Of a stretch of DNA of 64,000 nucleotides, positions 1 through 8,436 are shown piece by piece (position 1 is the stretch's first letter; each line of letters opens with the position of its first letter). The DNA is taken from the NCBI RefSeq assembly GCF_026967575.1, contig NZ_CP114054.1, positions 1,488,001 to 1,552,000 of the forward strand, read 5' to 3'. The stretch comes from Aurantiacibacter sp. MUD11. GTDB taxonomy: Bacteria > Pseudomonadota > Alphaproteobacteria > Sphingomonadales > Sphingomonadaceae. The position numbers were made by a program, and so were the translations under genes. The notes below the pieces were generated by a model. That model ran no database searches, was not told where the DNA came from, and saw only the letters and a list, made by a program, of their open reading frames with translations.

Positions 1-615
1 CGCCAGTTCGCGCACCGCCAGCGCCAGCCCCGCCGCCAGCAGGCTCGGCCACCAGCGCTCGCGATCATAGAGCAGGAAGGCGAGCGAGAGCAGTGCGCCC
101 GCGAGCACCTCGTGCAGCAGCCCCGCCAGCGGCGCCGCGACCGCCGCGCCGCCCAGTGCCAGCATGAACAGCGCGCCCACGCGTTCCGCCATCTCCACCT
201 TGCCGTTGAGCCGCTGGTGCAGGCCCCAGAGGCAGCCGAGCAGCAGGAGCAGCGCCAGCATCCGCACGCCATCCGGACCGATGCTGTTGTGCAGCCAGGC
301 CAGCGTCGGCAGGCGGACGGTGACGAAGGGCCGCGTCGGGTAGTTGCGCGCCCGCTGCTCGTCCATCGCGGCGACGTAGTAGTCCTCGCCAGCGGCGACG
401 CGTTCCGAGATGCGCGCGTAAAGCGCGATGTCGCCCTCGGTGGTGTCGGGCTTGGCCTCGACCTGCGCCGTTTCCGCCTGGTCGACCGGCGCCACCGCGA
501 CCACGCTCCACGCCATGGTCGCCAGCAGCACGGCCAGCACGGCAAGCGCACCCCAGCGCGGCAGGCGCGCGAGCGGTCGCCCAAGGCTGTTCCACCAGGT
601 CAGCGGGTCGGTCAT
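1..615 (-). CDS. Polytopic membrane protein, GT-C glycosyltransferase-like (3' end cut by window)
   Basis: The minus-strand frame opens with ATG at 615 (MTDPLTWW) and stays open to base 1, so only the first 205 residues are visible. A hydrophobic helix lies at about residues 22-42. It is followed by a loop with GEDYY and YPTRPF, then VRLPTLAWLHN, then several hydrophobic segments with charged turns (LYDRERWW). The GE-YY then YP-RPF pattern and the many membrane segments resemble DUF2029/ArnT-like GT-C membrane glycosyltransferases, but no catalytic residue can be confirmed in the visible part. The overlapping frames at 65-652 and 112-684 are shadows of it. It lies 65 bp upstream of the ubiB stop codon, reading away in the same direction. 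Confidence 0.6.
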   Translation of the reverse strand, partial: MTDPLTWWNSLGRPLARLPRWGALAVLAVLLATMAWSVVAVAPVDQAETAQVEAKPDTTEGDIALYARISERVAAGEDYYVAAMDEQRARNYPTRPFVTVRLPTLAWLHNSIGPDGVRMLALLLLLGCLWGLHQRLNGKVEMAERVGALFMLALGGAAVAAPLAGLLHEVLAGALLSLAFLLYDRERWWPSLLAAGLALAVRELA

Positions 616-680
616 GGCAGAGGGGTTTGGACCGCGCGGGCGATCCGCTCAAGCAGGGCGCGGGGATTACCCCCGCTTCG

Positions 681-2237
681 CTAGGCGATCAGGCCCGCGA
701 TACTTGCCGCCCAGACGGCCGCCCCGCCCACCGCAGCGGCCAGCAGATAGCCCGGCCAGCGTCGTCCGGTCCGCGTGCGCCGTTCCCACACCAGTTCGAT
801 ATCGGGCAGCGGCGGCGGCTCGGGCGCGCCACCCTTGGGCGGGAAGCGGTCCTCGATCCGGCGCACCAGATCGGGGATGCGCAGCAGCGTCTCCGTATCG
901 GTGCGGATGCGGTCGGCAATCGCGGCTTCGGGGCCAAGCTCGTCGCGGATCCAGCTGCGCACGTAGGGGGCGGAAACGTCCCACATGTTGATCTGCGGGT
1001 TGAGCTGGGTGGCGATGCCCTCGACCATCACCATGGTCTTCTGCAGCAGCAGCAGGTGCGGCTGGGTCTGCATGTCGAAATCGCGAGTGATGGCGAACAG
1101 GCCGTCGAGCATCTGCCCGACCGACAGTTCGCTCACCGGCTTGCCGCGCATCGGCTCGCCCACGGCGCGCAGCGCGGTCGCGAACTCGTCCACCGAGTGG
1201 TAGCTCGGCACATATTGCGCTTCGAAATGGATTTCGGCGACGCGCTTGTAGTTGCCTGTCGTCAGGCCATAGAGGATTTCCGCCAGCCATTGCCGGGCGC
1301 GGCGATCGATGCGGCCCATGATGCCGAAGTCGATGGCCACGATGGTGCCGTCGCCTTTCACGAACAGGTTCCCCTGGTGCATGTCGGCATGGAAGAAGCC
1401 GGCGCTGATCGCCTGCGTCAGGAAGGCCAGCACCAGCCGCTGGGCGAGATCGGGAAGGTCGTGCCCGGCGGCCAGCAGCTTCTGCGTCTCGGAAATCTTG
1501 ATGCCGTCGATCCACTCGATGGTCATCACCCGGCCATTGGTGCGGTCCCAGTCGATGTCGGGAATCGCATAGCCCTCGATCCCGTGCATGGCGGCGGCCA
1601 GTTCGGAGGCAGAGGCAGCCTCGCGCCGCAGGTCCAGCTCGCGATTGGTCCAGCGCTTGAAGTTAGCGATGGTCAGGCGCGGGCGCAGGCGCGCGGCTTC
1701 GCCGCCCATGGCTTCGAGGTGCGCGGCGGCCCATTCGTAGGTGGCGATGTCGCGCGCAAAGCGTTCGCGAATGCCGGGACGCAGCACCTTGATGGCAACG
1801 GTCTTGCCGTCGGTCGTCACCCCGCGATGGACCTGCGCAATACTGGCCGCGCCTACCGGGACCGGATCGATCTCGGCGAACAGCGTGTCGACCGGCCGGT
1901 CGAAGCTGGACTCGATCACCGCCTTGATTTCCGCAAAGGGCACCGGCGGCAGGCTGTCCTGCAGGCTCAGCAGGTTGCGCGCGGCTTCCTCGCCGACGAG
2001 GTCGGGCCGGGTCGCCAGCGTCTGCCCCAGCTTGATCGCGGCGGGCCCGATTTCCTGGAAGGCCCCGGCATAGTCGGGCGTGGCGGGCTGGATCGTGCCG
2101 AAACGCGCGATCCGGCACAGCCGCTTGACCGGGGCAGGGGTGTTGGGATCGCGCTCGATCCCGCGCAGCGCGCCGTGCCGGGCCAGCGTGCGGCCCCACT
2201 TGAGCAGGCGCCAGATATGCGTCGCGGGGCGCGTCAC
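681..2237 (-). CDS. ubiB: UbiB, ABC1/AarF-family atypical kinase for ubiquinone biosynthesis
   Basis: UbiB is needed for ubiquinone synthesis, probably as an ATPase/atypical kinase that helps extract or organise membrane-bound intermediates. The protein has 518 residues, normal for the family. Visible motifs are the KxGQ region (IKLGQTLATRPDL), the Ala-rich nucleotide loop (GAASIAQVH), the VAIKVLRP lysine strand, the catalytic-loop-like HADMHQGN and the metal-binding DFGIMG. Two hydrophobic helices at the extreme C-terminus (GYLLAAAVGGAAVWAA) anchor it in the inner membrane. It starts only 4 bp after ubiE ends on the same strand, so the two are almost certainly one ubiE-ubiB operon, the usual arrangement in proteobacteria. 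Confidence 0.95.
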   Translation of the reverse strand: MTRPATHIWRLLKWGRTLARHGALRGIERDPNTPAPVKRLCRIARFGTIQPATPDYAGAFQEIGPAAIKLGQTLATRPDLVGEEAARNLLSLQDSLPPVPFAEIKAVIESSFDRPVDTLFAEIDPVPVGAASIAQVHRGVTTDGKTVAIKVLRPGIRERFARDIATYEWAAAHLEAMGGEAARLRPRLTIANFKRWTNRELDLRREAASASELAAAMHGIEGYAIPDIDWDRTNGRVMTIEWIDGIKISETQKLLAAGHDLPDLAQRLVLAFLTQAISAGFFHADMHQGNLFVKGDGTIVAIDFGIMGRIDRRARQWLAEILYGLTTGNYKRVAEIHFEAQYVPSYHSVDEFATALRAVGEPMRGKPVSELSVGQMLDGLFAITRDFDMQTQPHLLLLQKTMVMVEGIATQLNPQINMWDVSAPYVRSWIRDELGPEAAIADRIRTDTETLLRIPDLVRRIEDRFPPKGGAPEPPPLPDIELVWERRTRTGRRWPGYLLAAAVGGAAVWAASIAGLIA

Positions 2238-2241
2238 CGGA

Positions 2242-2973
2242 TCAGGCTTTCCAGCCGGAGTGGATGTTCACCGCGCCGCCGAGGATCTTCTCGACCCGCG
2301 TACGCACGAATCCGGCGTCCTTGATCATCGCCTCGAACTCCTGCGGCTTGGGGAAGCGGCGGATGGACTCGGCGAGGTAGCGGTAGCTGTCCTCGTCGTC
2401 GGCGATCAGCTTGCCGATCTTGGGCATGATCTTGTGCGAATAGGCGTCGTAGACTTCCTTGAAGCCGGGCCAGTCGGTGGTACTGAATTCCATGCAGTAG
2501 AACCGCCCGCCGTACTTCAGCACACGGTGCGCCTCGCGCAGCGCCTTGTCGATGTGGGTCACGTTCCGGATGCCGAAGACGATGGTGTAGGCATCGAACT
2601 GCCTGTCCGGATAGGACAGCTCCTCGGCATTCTGGCACGACCAGCTCAGGCCATCGATGCCGCGCTCCATCGCCCGTTCGATGCCCACGTCGAGCATGTC
2701 CTGGTTGATGTCGGCCACCACCACTTCGGCGCCCTTGGCCGCCATGCGGAAGGCGATGTCGCCGGTGCCGCCGGCCATATCCAGAATCGCTTCGCCCGGC
2801 TGCGGCTTCACCCGGCGGACGAACTGGTCCTTCCACAGCCGGTGCATCCCGCCCGACATGGCATCGTTCATGATGTCGTACTTGCGCGCGACGCTGGAGA
2901 AGACCGAACCGACGCGGGCGGTCTTCTCTTCAGGGGCGACGTCTTCGTAGCCGAAGGAAACCTTGTCACTCAT
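2242..2973 (-). CDS. ubiE: UbiE, demethylmenaquinone/2-polyprenyl-benzoquinol C-methyltransferase
   Basis: SAM-dependent C-methyltransferase that adds the ring methyl group during ubiquinone (and menaquinone) synthesis. The 243-residue protein has the family start (VSFGYEDV then VFSSVARKYD), the SAM-binding motif I DMAGGTGDIA near residue 68, and the C-terminal signature regions around EFSTTDWPGF and YRYLAESIRRF. It is the first gene of an operon with ubiB, which begins 4 bp downstream. It is divergent from mutM, with only about 56 bp between the two start codons, so their promoters must overlap or lie back to back. Confidence 0.96.
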   Translation of the reverse strand: MSDKVSFGYEDVAPEEKTARVGSVFSSVARKYDIMNDAMSGGMHRLWKDQFVRRVKPQPGEAILDMAGGTGDIAFRMAAKGAEVVVADINQDMLDVGIERAMERGIDGLSWSCQNAEELSYPDRQFDAYTIVFGIRNVTHIDKALREAHRVLKYGGRFYCMEFSTTDWPGFKEVYDAYSHKIMPKIGKLIADDEDSYRYLAESIRRFPKPQEFEAMIKDAGFVRTRVEKILGGAVNIHSGWKA

Positions 2974-3029
2974 GGCCGCCCACTTAGGGGCAATTGTCGA
3001 AAGCGCAAAGGGTGATAAAGGCCCGTGTC

Positions 3030-3845
3030 ATGCCAGAGCTTCCCGAAGTCGAAACCACCGTGCGGGGCCTCGCCCGCTTCATGGATGGCGCGCGCATCGA
3101 ACGCGTGGTGCTGAACCGGCCCGACATGCGCTTCCCCTTCCCTGCCGGCCTGGGGCAGGCGCTGACCGGGGCGACGGTGTCGGGTCTCGGCCGCCGCGCC
3201 AAGTATGGCCTGATCCATACCGACCGCGCGCAGACCTTCATCTTCCATCTCGGCATGAGCGGGCGCTGGCGCATCGATCCGGAGACGCCGGACAAGCACG
3301 ATCACCTTATCATAGAGACCGGGCGCAACCGCTTCGCCCTGAACGACCCGCGCCGGTTCGGTTATGTCGATCTGGTCGATACCGGCGGGCTCGATCTGTG
3401 GCCGGCATTCGCCGCCATGGGGCCGGAGCCGCTGGGCGACGCCTTGACCGTGGAGCACCTGCGCCAGGCCATCCGGGGTCGCAAGCAGGCGATCAAGCTG
3501 CTGCTGCTCGACCAGCACGTGGTGGCGGGGCTGGGCAATATATATGTGTGCGAGGCGCTGCACCGGGCGGGCATCCACCCGCGCAAGGCCGGAGGGCGGG
3601 TCTACAAGCCTGCACTGGAAAAGCTGGTGCCCGCCATTCGGGAGGTGCTGGAACAATCGATCCGCGACGGCGGCTCCACCCTGCGCGACTATGCCACGCC
3701 CACCGGCGAGCTCGGCTATTTCGCCACGCGCTTCCTGGTCTACGACCGCGCAGGTCAGCCCTGCCTGACTTGCGGGGACGGTGAAATCCGGCGCATCGTG
3801 CAGGGCGGACGCAGCACCTGGTTCTGCCCCGCGTGCCAGAAGTAG
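3030..3845 (+). CDS. mutM: MutM/Fpg, bifunctional formamidopyrimidine-DNA glycosylase
   Basis: Removes oxidised purines such as 8-oxoguanine and cleaves the abasic site. An in-frame ATG lies 36 bp upstream at 2994, but the start must be 3030. The catalytic nucleophile is the N-terminal proline of MPELPEVE, with the catalytic glutamate next to it. The protein has 271 residues, as expected. Other hallmarks are the lysine in GRRAKYGLIH, the helix-two-turn-helix LGNIYVCEALHRAGIHP, and a C-terminal zinc finger with CLTC and CPAC pairs ending in QK. It is divergent from ubiE-ubiB and followed by a structured intergenic repeat. Confidence 0.97.
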   Translation: MPELPEVETTVRGLARFMDGARIERVVLNRPDMRFPFPAGLGQALTGATVSGLGRRAKYGLIHTDRAQTFIFHLGMSGRWRIDPETPDKHDHLIIETGRNRFALNDPRRFGYVDLVDTGGLDLWPAFAAMGPEPLGDALTVEHLRQAIRGRKQAIKLLLLDQHVVAGLGNIYVCEALHRAGIHPRKAGGRVYKPALEKLVPAIREVLEQSIRDGGSTLRDYATPTGELGYFATRFLVYDRAGQPCLTCGDGEIRRIVQGGRSTWFCPACQK

Positions 3846-3860
3846 GAGTGGCCCTGCGTG

Positions 3861-4050
3861 TTGCGAAAGCGCAGCCGCGCTTTCGTCCTCGCCAGGCGCG
3901 CAGCATAGCTGCGCCCGCTGCAGGGCGGGCGCGACGGAATTGCGGTCCGGCTTGCAGACTGGCGATCGGATCGGAGACGAAGGCGAAGACAGCGCGCGAA
4001 TGGCGCGCTGCGCGGGAGCGCGAAGCCAAGGAGAGCGGACGCTCTCCGCC
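3861..4050 (+). repeat. Structured intergenic repeat, copy A (multi-hairpin)
   Basis: Most of the 350 bp between mutM and rpsT is a mosaic of stem-loops. A perfect 9-bp hairpin (3864-3872 with 3877-3885, loop AGCC) is followed by a GC-rich core. Next come a 7-bp hairpin at 3991-4009 (loop GAATG), a 4-bp hairpin at 4011-4022 and a 6-bp hairpin at 4031-4046 (loop GGAC). The core 3898-3928 matches 21653-21683 at 29 of 31 bases. The flanking hairpins of the two copies keep their position and loop type while their stem sequences differ. It has no plausible coding content, although open frames run through it on both strands. Its function is unknown; a REP-like element or a transcribed structured RNA is possible. 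Confidence 0.7.
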
Positions 4051-4195
4051 CGGCGTTTGAGGGGCGGGAAAGGCCTTGCCTTTTCCCGCATAGAAAACTA
4101 CATGGCCCGCTTTCCGGCGGTTCTATCGCCGATTCAGCTTTTGACAGACACAGGAAACACGTTGGGCGGTGCCGCTGCCCGAAACAAGGACAGAC

Positions 4196-4456
4196 ATGGC
4201 CAATACGCTGCAATCCAAGAAGCGCATCCGTCGCAATAACCGTCGCGCCGAGATCAACGGTGCCCGCAAGAGCCGCATCCGTGGTTTCATCAAGAAGGTG
4301 GAAACCGCTTGCACCGACGGTGACAAGTCGGCCGCGCAGGAAGCCCTGAAGGCTGCCCAGCCCGAGATCGCCAAGGGCGTTGCGAAGGGCGTGCTGCACA
4401 AGAACACCGCAGCTCGCAAGATGAGCCGTCTGAGCAAGCGAGTCGCCGCTCTCTGA
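4196..4456 (+). CDS. rpsT: 30S ribosomal protein S20
   Basis: 86-residue, strongly basic S20 protein ([17 protein letters not shown]) that binds 16S rRNA in the small subunit. The start at 4196 has AAGGA about 6 bp upstream, and an upstream in-frame ATG at 4169 is not needed. The family's Lys/Arg-rich N-terminus, the long helical middle and the C-terminal [15 protein letters not shown] are all present. It lies between the structured repeat and the dnaA upstream region. A TTGACA at 4141 could be a -35 element, but I see no convincing -10. Confidence 0.97.
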   Translation: MANTLQSKKRIRRNNRRAEINGARKSRIRGFIKKVETACTDGDKSAAQEALKAAQPEIAKGVAKGVLHKNTAARKMSRLSKRVAAL

Positions 4457-4517
4457 TTCGGTGATCCGCCGGCCCGATTCGGGGCCGGGACGATACATCA
4501 CGTAGGAACGAAAATGG

Positions 4518-4550
4518 AACGGGGCCGGTGGGTTATCCACTGGCCCCGTT
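4518..4550 (+). terminator. Long inverted repeat after rpsT, probable terminator
   Basis: A 14-bp stem (4518-4531 with 4537-4550, one G-T pair) closes a 5-base loop about 60 bp after the rpsT stop. A-rich sequence precedes it but no T-tract follows, so the termination efficiency is uncertain. The loop and right arm contain TTATCCACT, one base away from a consensus DnaA box, which may be coincidental. Confidence 0.45.
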
Positions 4551-4978
4551 CGCATGTGCAGCAAGATTTTCTGTGCACCTGCAACAAGTCTAGGGAATCC
4601 CGCGATTCGCAGGACTGTCACAAAAACATCGAGTTTTTTGAGGGACTTGAACGCAAGTCTGCGGGTCAGCGGCGAGTCAATGACAAAAAATTAAATATTT
4701 TTGACAAGCCCTACTTGAGGTTCGAGCCGAGAAGTTCATAACAGCAAAACGGTCAGGGCACACGCCGCCATGGCCATCAACAGACGAGTTTTCGACAGGT
4801 GAACCGGTGCGCGCTTTCGGCGAGTTCCGGACGGGGAAGTTTTGTCACTTGTGGAGGTCCGTCAGGGGGGATCCACGCAAGCTTTCAAAAAGCATTCTGG
4901 GGTTACGGGTAAATGATTCGGATGGGACCGCATGGCGGGCGCGATAACGCGGCGAAGCGTGAGGAAAACGAAGTAAAC
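4551..4978. promoter_or_regulatory. dnaA upstream region, no gene seen
   Basis: About 430 bp without a credible gene. It has an unusually AT-rich stretch at roughly 4681-4706 in an otherwise GC-rich sequence, ending in TTGACA (4701-4706). No matching -10 is obvious. The only good DnaA-box-like sequence nearby is in the rpsT hairpin (4533-4541), so I do not call an origin here. The region presumably carries the dnaA promoter. An in-frame ATG at 4913 would extend dnaA by 22 residues, but it lacks a ribosome-binding site and the added sequence does not look like DnaA domain I. Confidence 0.5.
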
Positions 4979-6382
4979 ATGGAAGAGCAATTGGCGATCG
5001 ATCTCGCGGCCGACTGGGCAGACATTTGCCAGGGGCTGCGAAAGGATCTCGGCCACCAGCTCTTCACCCAGTGGATCAAGCCGATCCAGCTGGGCAAGCT
5101 AGACAGCGAGACGGGCACGCTGGAACTCTACCTGCCGACCGAATTCTCGGCGAGCTGGGTGGAAGACCGCTATCATGATCGCCTGTCGCTGGCCTGGAAG
5201 ATCGCCAGCAGCGAGGTGCGCCACATCAAGGTGATGGTGCATCCCGGCCGCCGGAAGATCGCCGACCTCGACCTGCGCGGACAGGACGGCTTCGGCCACC
5301 GCGCCGCCAACGATGCCACCATGGCGATGGAATCGATCGGCGACGACGGCTTCACCGCCAGCGTCGGCCTCGACCCCAGCCAGACCTTTGCCGCCTTCGT
5401 CACCGGCAGCACCAACGTGCTGGCCAAGAACGCGGCGGAGCGCATGGCCAAGGCCGAAAAGCCGCAGTTCAGCCCGCTCTACCTCAAGGCCGCCACCGGC
5501 CAGGGCAAGACGCACCTGCTGCACGCCATCGGCCACGCCTATCTGCAGACCCACCCGCGCGCGCGCATCTTCTACTGCTCTGCCGAGCGCTTCATGGTGG
5601 AGTTCGTGCAGGCGCTGAAGTCGAACGAGATGATCGAGTTCAAGGCCCGGCTGCGCGGTTTCGACCTGCTGCTGGTGGACGACATCCAGTTCATCATCGG
5701 CAAGGCGAGCGCGCAGGAAGAACTGCTCTACACGATCGACGCGCTGCTGGCCGAAGGCAAGCGGCTGGTCTTCGCCGCCGACCGCGCCCCGCAGGCGCTG
5801 GACGGAGTGGAGCCGCGCCTGCTCAGCCGCCTGTCGATGGGCCTGGTGGCCGACATCCAGCCCGCCGATATCGAACTGCGCCGCTCCATTCTCGAATCGA
5901 AGCTGACCAAGTTCGCCCCGCTGGAAGTGCCCGAGGACGTGATCGACTTCCTCGCCCGCACCGTCTCGCGCAACGTGCGTGAACTGGTGGGCGGCCTCAA
6001 CAAGCTGATCGCCTATGCCCAGCTGACCGGCCAGGAAGTGTCGCTGCAGCTCGCCGAAGAGCAGCTGACCGACATTCTCTCGGCCAACCGTCGCCGCATC
6101 ACCATCGACGAGATCCAGCGCACGGTCTGCCAGTTCTACCGTATCGACCGCAGCGAGATGTCGTCGAAGCGCCGGGCCCGTGCCGTGGTGCGTCCTCGCC
6201 AGGTGGCCATGTACCTCGCCAAGGTGCTGACCCCGCGCTCCTATCCGGAGATCGGCCGCAAGTTCGGTGGCCGCGATCACTCCACGGTTATCCACGCCGT
6301 GCGCCTGATCGAGGACCTGCGCCAGCGCGATGCCGACATGGACGGCGACGTGCGCAGCCTGCTGCGACAGCTCGAAAGCTGA
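4979..6382 (+). CDS. dnaA: Chromosomal replication initiator DnaA
   Basis: Initiates chromosome replication by binding DnaA boxes and opening oriC. The start at 4979 (MEEQLAIDL) is chosen because GAGGA lies upstream and domain I follows at once (LFTQWIKPIQLG). The protein has 467 residues. The AAA+ core shows a P-loop KAATGQGKTHL at about residue 170, where the glycines usually seen at its start are alanines. It also has Walker B LLLVDDIQFI and the arginine-finger region ending in PRLLSRL. Domain IV carries the DNA-binding signature around GGRDHSTVIHAV near the C-terminus. It is monocistronic, with rpsT upstream and an E1-like gene about 130 bp downstream. Confidence 0.97.
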   Translation: MEEQLAIDLAADWADICQGLRKDLGHQLFTQWIKPIQLGKLDSETGTLELYLPTEFSASWVEDRYHDRLSLAWKIASSEVRHIKVMVHPGRRKIADLDLRGQDGFGHRAANDATMAMESIGDDGFTASVGLDPSQTFAAFVTGSTNVLAKNAAERMAKAEKPQFSPLYLKAATGQGKTHLLHAIGHAYLQTHPRARIFYCSAERFMVEFVQALKSNEMIEFKARLRGFDLLLVDDIQFIIGKASAQEELLYTIDALLAEGKRLVFAADRAPQALDGVEPRLLSRLSMGLVADIQPADIELRRSILESKLTKFAPLEVPEDVIDFLARTVSRNVRELVGGLNKLIAYAQLTGQEVSLQLAEEQLTDILSANRRRITIDEIQRTVCQFYRIDRSEMSSKRRARAVVRPRQVAMYLAKVLTPRSYPEIGRKFGGRDHSTVIHAVRLIEDLRQRDADMDGDVRSLLRQLES

Positions 6383-6398
6383 GTTTCCGGTCTACCGG

Positions 6399-6419
6399 CG
6401 GCACGGTCGTCCCGTGCCG
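6399..6419 (+). terminator. Hairpin downstream of dnaA, possible terminator
   Basis: An 8-bp GC-rich stem (6399-6406 with 6412-6419, loop TCGTC) begins 16 bp after the dnaA stop. The nearest T-rich sequence is about 10 bp further on and weak. It is a plausible but unproven terminator for dnaA. Confidence 0.35.
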
Positions 6420-6515
6420 TCGGACCGGCTTTCTCCACCACCTAGCGACAGTTTGCCGACAGGGTGATGCACAGCCCTGTCGACAGGCTGGACACATGCT
6501 GCCAACAGGCTGTCC

Positions 6516-7271
6516 ATGAGCTTATCACCAGACAGGCTGGACCGCTTCGCACGCCATATCGTGCTGCCGGAAATCGGCGGCGCGGGCCAGGCCGCTTTGG
6601 TGGAAAGCCACGTGGCGATCATCGGCCTGGGCGGCATCGGTGCGCCGGTGCTGCAATACCTGGCTGGCGCCGGCGTCGGCCGGATGACGCTGGTCGACGA
6701 TGGGGATGTCGAGGCGAGCAACCTGCAGCGCCAGACGATCTATTCCACCCGCGACATCGGCCACGGCAAGGCCGTTTCCGCCCGCCGCTGGCTGGCCAAT
6801 TTCGACGGCCAGCTGGACGTCTCGATTTCCGACACGCGTGTGACGGCGGACAATGCCGCCAGCCTGATCGGCGCGGCGCAGCTCGTGATCGACGGGACGG
6901 ACAATTTCGCCACACGCCTCGCGGTATCCGATGCCTGCGTGAAGGCAGGCGTGCCGCTGCTCTCCGCCGCCGTAGGTCGCTTTCAGGGCCAGGTCGGTGC
7001 CTTTGCCGGCCATCAGCCGGACCAGCCTTGTTACCGCTGCTTCGTGGGCGATGCCTTCGACACCGACGATTGCGACACCTGCGCCGAGGACGGCGTACTG
7101 GGCGCCATGGTCGGCTGGGTCGGCACCTTCGCCGCGATGCAGGCCGTGCGCATCCTGACGACTGGCATGGGCGATCCGCAATGGGGCAAGCTACACCTGA
7201 TGGATGGCCTCAAGCCCGGCATGCGCATGCTCAACTTGGCCAAGGACCCGGCTTGCCGGGGGTGCTGTTAG
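6516..7271 (+). CDS. HesA/MoeB/ThiF-family adenylyltransferase (E1-like)
   Basis: Adenylates the C-terminal glycine of a sulfur-carrier protein (MoaD- or ThiS-like) for molybdopterin or thiamine synthesis. The 251 residues include the N-terminal RFARHIVLPEIG, the nucleotide-binding glycine loop IIGLGGIGAP near residue 35, the DDGDVEASNLQRQ acid/arginine motif, the DGTDNF motif and two zinc cysteine pairs (CYRC and the C-terminal CRGC). There is no rhodanese domain, so it is a short MoeB/ThiF form. No carrier protein or other cofactor gene is adjacent, so I cannot choose between MoeB and ThiF. It overlaps the convergent next gene by 4 bp. Confidence 0.88.
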   Translation: MSLSPDRLDRFARHIVLPEIGGAGQAALVESHVAIIGLGGIGAPVLQYLAGAGVGRMTLVDDGDVEASNLQRQTIYSTRDIGHGKAVSARRWLANFDGQLDVSISDTRVTADNAASLIGAAQLVIDGTDNFATRLAVSDACVKAGVPLLSAAVGRFQGQVGAFAGHQPDQPCYRCFVGDAFDTDDCDTCAEDGVLGAMVGWVGTFAAMQAVRILTTGMGDPQWGKLHLMDGLKPGMRMLNLAKDPACRGCC

Positions 7272-7729
7272 TCGCGCCGACGCTGCTCGTTCAGCATGTC
7301 CAACGGATCGCGCCTGTTCTCCGGATCGGGACGACAGGTCGTGACGCTGCCTGAAGTCTCGCAAATCCTGCCCAGGCGATCCCGCCCGGGATCGGGCTCG
7401 TCGAACCACAGCTGCAGCATGTAGAACGATCCGATCCCGCCCACGATCGCGACGGCCGCCGCCACTTTCGTCACATAGGCCCCGATACCGGCCTCGACCG
7501 GGCGCTGCTCCACCACGCCTGTCTTCGCCGCTCGGGCACCCTTGATGACGAAGACCGTCCCCCAGATCGCCATCAGGAACGGAATGGCGAAGATGAGCAC
7601 CAGGGTATGGAGCACGAGGTGGCCATCCACGCGGCACGCGGAGAAGCAAGCCGCCCAGCGAAAGGCCACGTAGGCGTAGGGCGCCAGGCAGAGCAGCAGA
7701 AAGATGATGGCCTTGCGCGACATGGCCAT
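7268..7729 (-). CDS. Small membrane protein of unknown function
   Basis: A 153-residue protein that I do not recognise. It has three hydrophobic segments: near residues 8-24 (IIFLLLCLAPYAYVAF), near 40-63 (LHTLVLIFAIPFLMAIWGTVFVI) and near 84-105 (VTKVAAAVAIVGGIGSFYML). A hydrophilic, acidic and arginine-rich tail with two cysteines follows. The start could also be the second ATG two codons later. It is convergent with the ThiF-like gene, overlapping it by 4 bp. The coding frame is supported by the clean membrane pattern rather than by homology. Confidence 0.55.
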   Translation of the reverse strand: MAMSRKAIIFLLLCLAPYAYVAFRWAACFSACRVDGHLVLHTLVLIFAIPFLMAIWGTVFVIKGARAAKTGVVEQRPVEAGIGAYVTKVAAAVAIVGGIGSFYMLQLWFDEPDPGRDRLGRICETSGSVTTCRPDPENRRDPLDMLNEQRRRD

Positions 7730-7941
7730 GAGACTAGCGCGCCAAGGTTAAGATGCCTTCGCCGCCAACATGACCGAAGCCGCAGCCGCCCCCGGCAAGA
7801 GCTTGAAAAAGTTGACTCGCGCCCTTCGCTGACGAAGGATTGCGGCGCCGAAGGGCGGCTTTAGCAAGTGGGTCGCTGGGTCGCCCGTCCCTTTGGCGTG
7901 GGCAGCCATGTTGGCGTGCCCATCTTGCAAAGGGGGAAAAC

Positions 7942-8403
7942 ATGAAAAAACTGATGCTTGGCAGCCTGATTGCTGCTTTCGCCATGGCGACCGTCTCGAC
8001 ACCGGCCGCGGCGCAGCTGCGCGAATACCAAGATTACGAATATTCCGACTCGGTTGTCGAATTGACGACCGTGCGGGTCGAGCCCGGACAGATGGACACC
8101 TATCTCGAAGGCTTGCGGTCGACATGGGTCGCGGCGAACGAGGTCGCCAAGGAACTCGGGCACATCGAGGATTACGCGATCTATGCCAACATGGCTCCGG
8201 CCAGCGGCGTCTTCCACCTGATGCTGGTCATCCAGTTTCCCGGTGAGAACATGCAGCCTTCGCGCGAACGCTATGACGAGTTCATGGCCGCCTGGGGGGA
8301 GGCGAACATGGACCGCTCGAACGAGACCGTCGTCAATATCTACAACGAGATTCGCGAGATCCAGGGCGTGTACCTGCTGCGTGAAATCGAAATGACCGAG
8401 TGA
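7942..8403 (+). CDS. Exported protein of unknown function
   Basis: A 153-residue protein that begins with a clear Sec signal peptide (MKKLMLGSLIAAFAMATV, cleavage near AAAQ). The start at 7942 has a strong AGGGGGA Shine-Dalgarno. The longer in-frame start at 7840 would bury the signal peptide. The mature part is acidic and contains VRVEPGQMDTYLEGLRSTW, which recalls dimeric ferredoxin-like (ABM/EthD-like) folds where a beta strand leads to a helix. That resemblance is weak. It stands alone between a convergent pair upstream and the sirtuin gene on the opposite strand. Confidence 0.7.
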   Translation: MKKLMLGSLIAAFAMATVSTPAAAQLREYQDYEYSDSVVELTTVRVEPGQMDTYLEGLRSTWVAANEVAKELGHIEDYAIYANMAPASGVFHLMLVIQFPGENMQPSRERYDEFMAAWGEANMDRSNETVVNIYNEIREIQGVYLLREIEMTE

Positions 8404-8436
8404 TCGATGCGCCGCCGGCTTTACCGGCCGGCGGCG

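Noticed and set aside
627..2324. A 565-codon plus-strand frame antisense to ubiB
   Set aside because: ubiB has all ABC1 motifs on the minus strand; the plus frame is a shadow.
3493..4091. Small ORFs running through the mutM-rpsT repeat
   Set aside because: They have no Shine-Dalgarno or domain, and related translations appear in copy B only because the repeat itself is shared.
4457..4978. Replication origin next to dnaA
   Set aside because: Only one near-consensus DnaA box is seen, in a terminator-like hairpin, plus one AT-rich stretch. Alphaproteobacterial origins are often far from dnaA. A cumulative GC-skew plot of the whole chromosome would decide.
6463..6515. Short direct repeats (GACAGG) between dnaA and the E1-like gene as a CRISPR or iteron array
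   Set aside because: The repeats are only 6-7 bp, irregularly spaced and few, so neither array type is supported.
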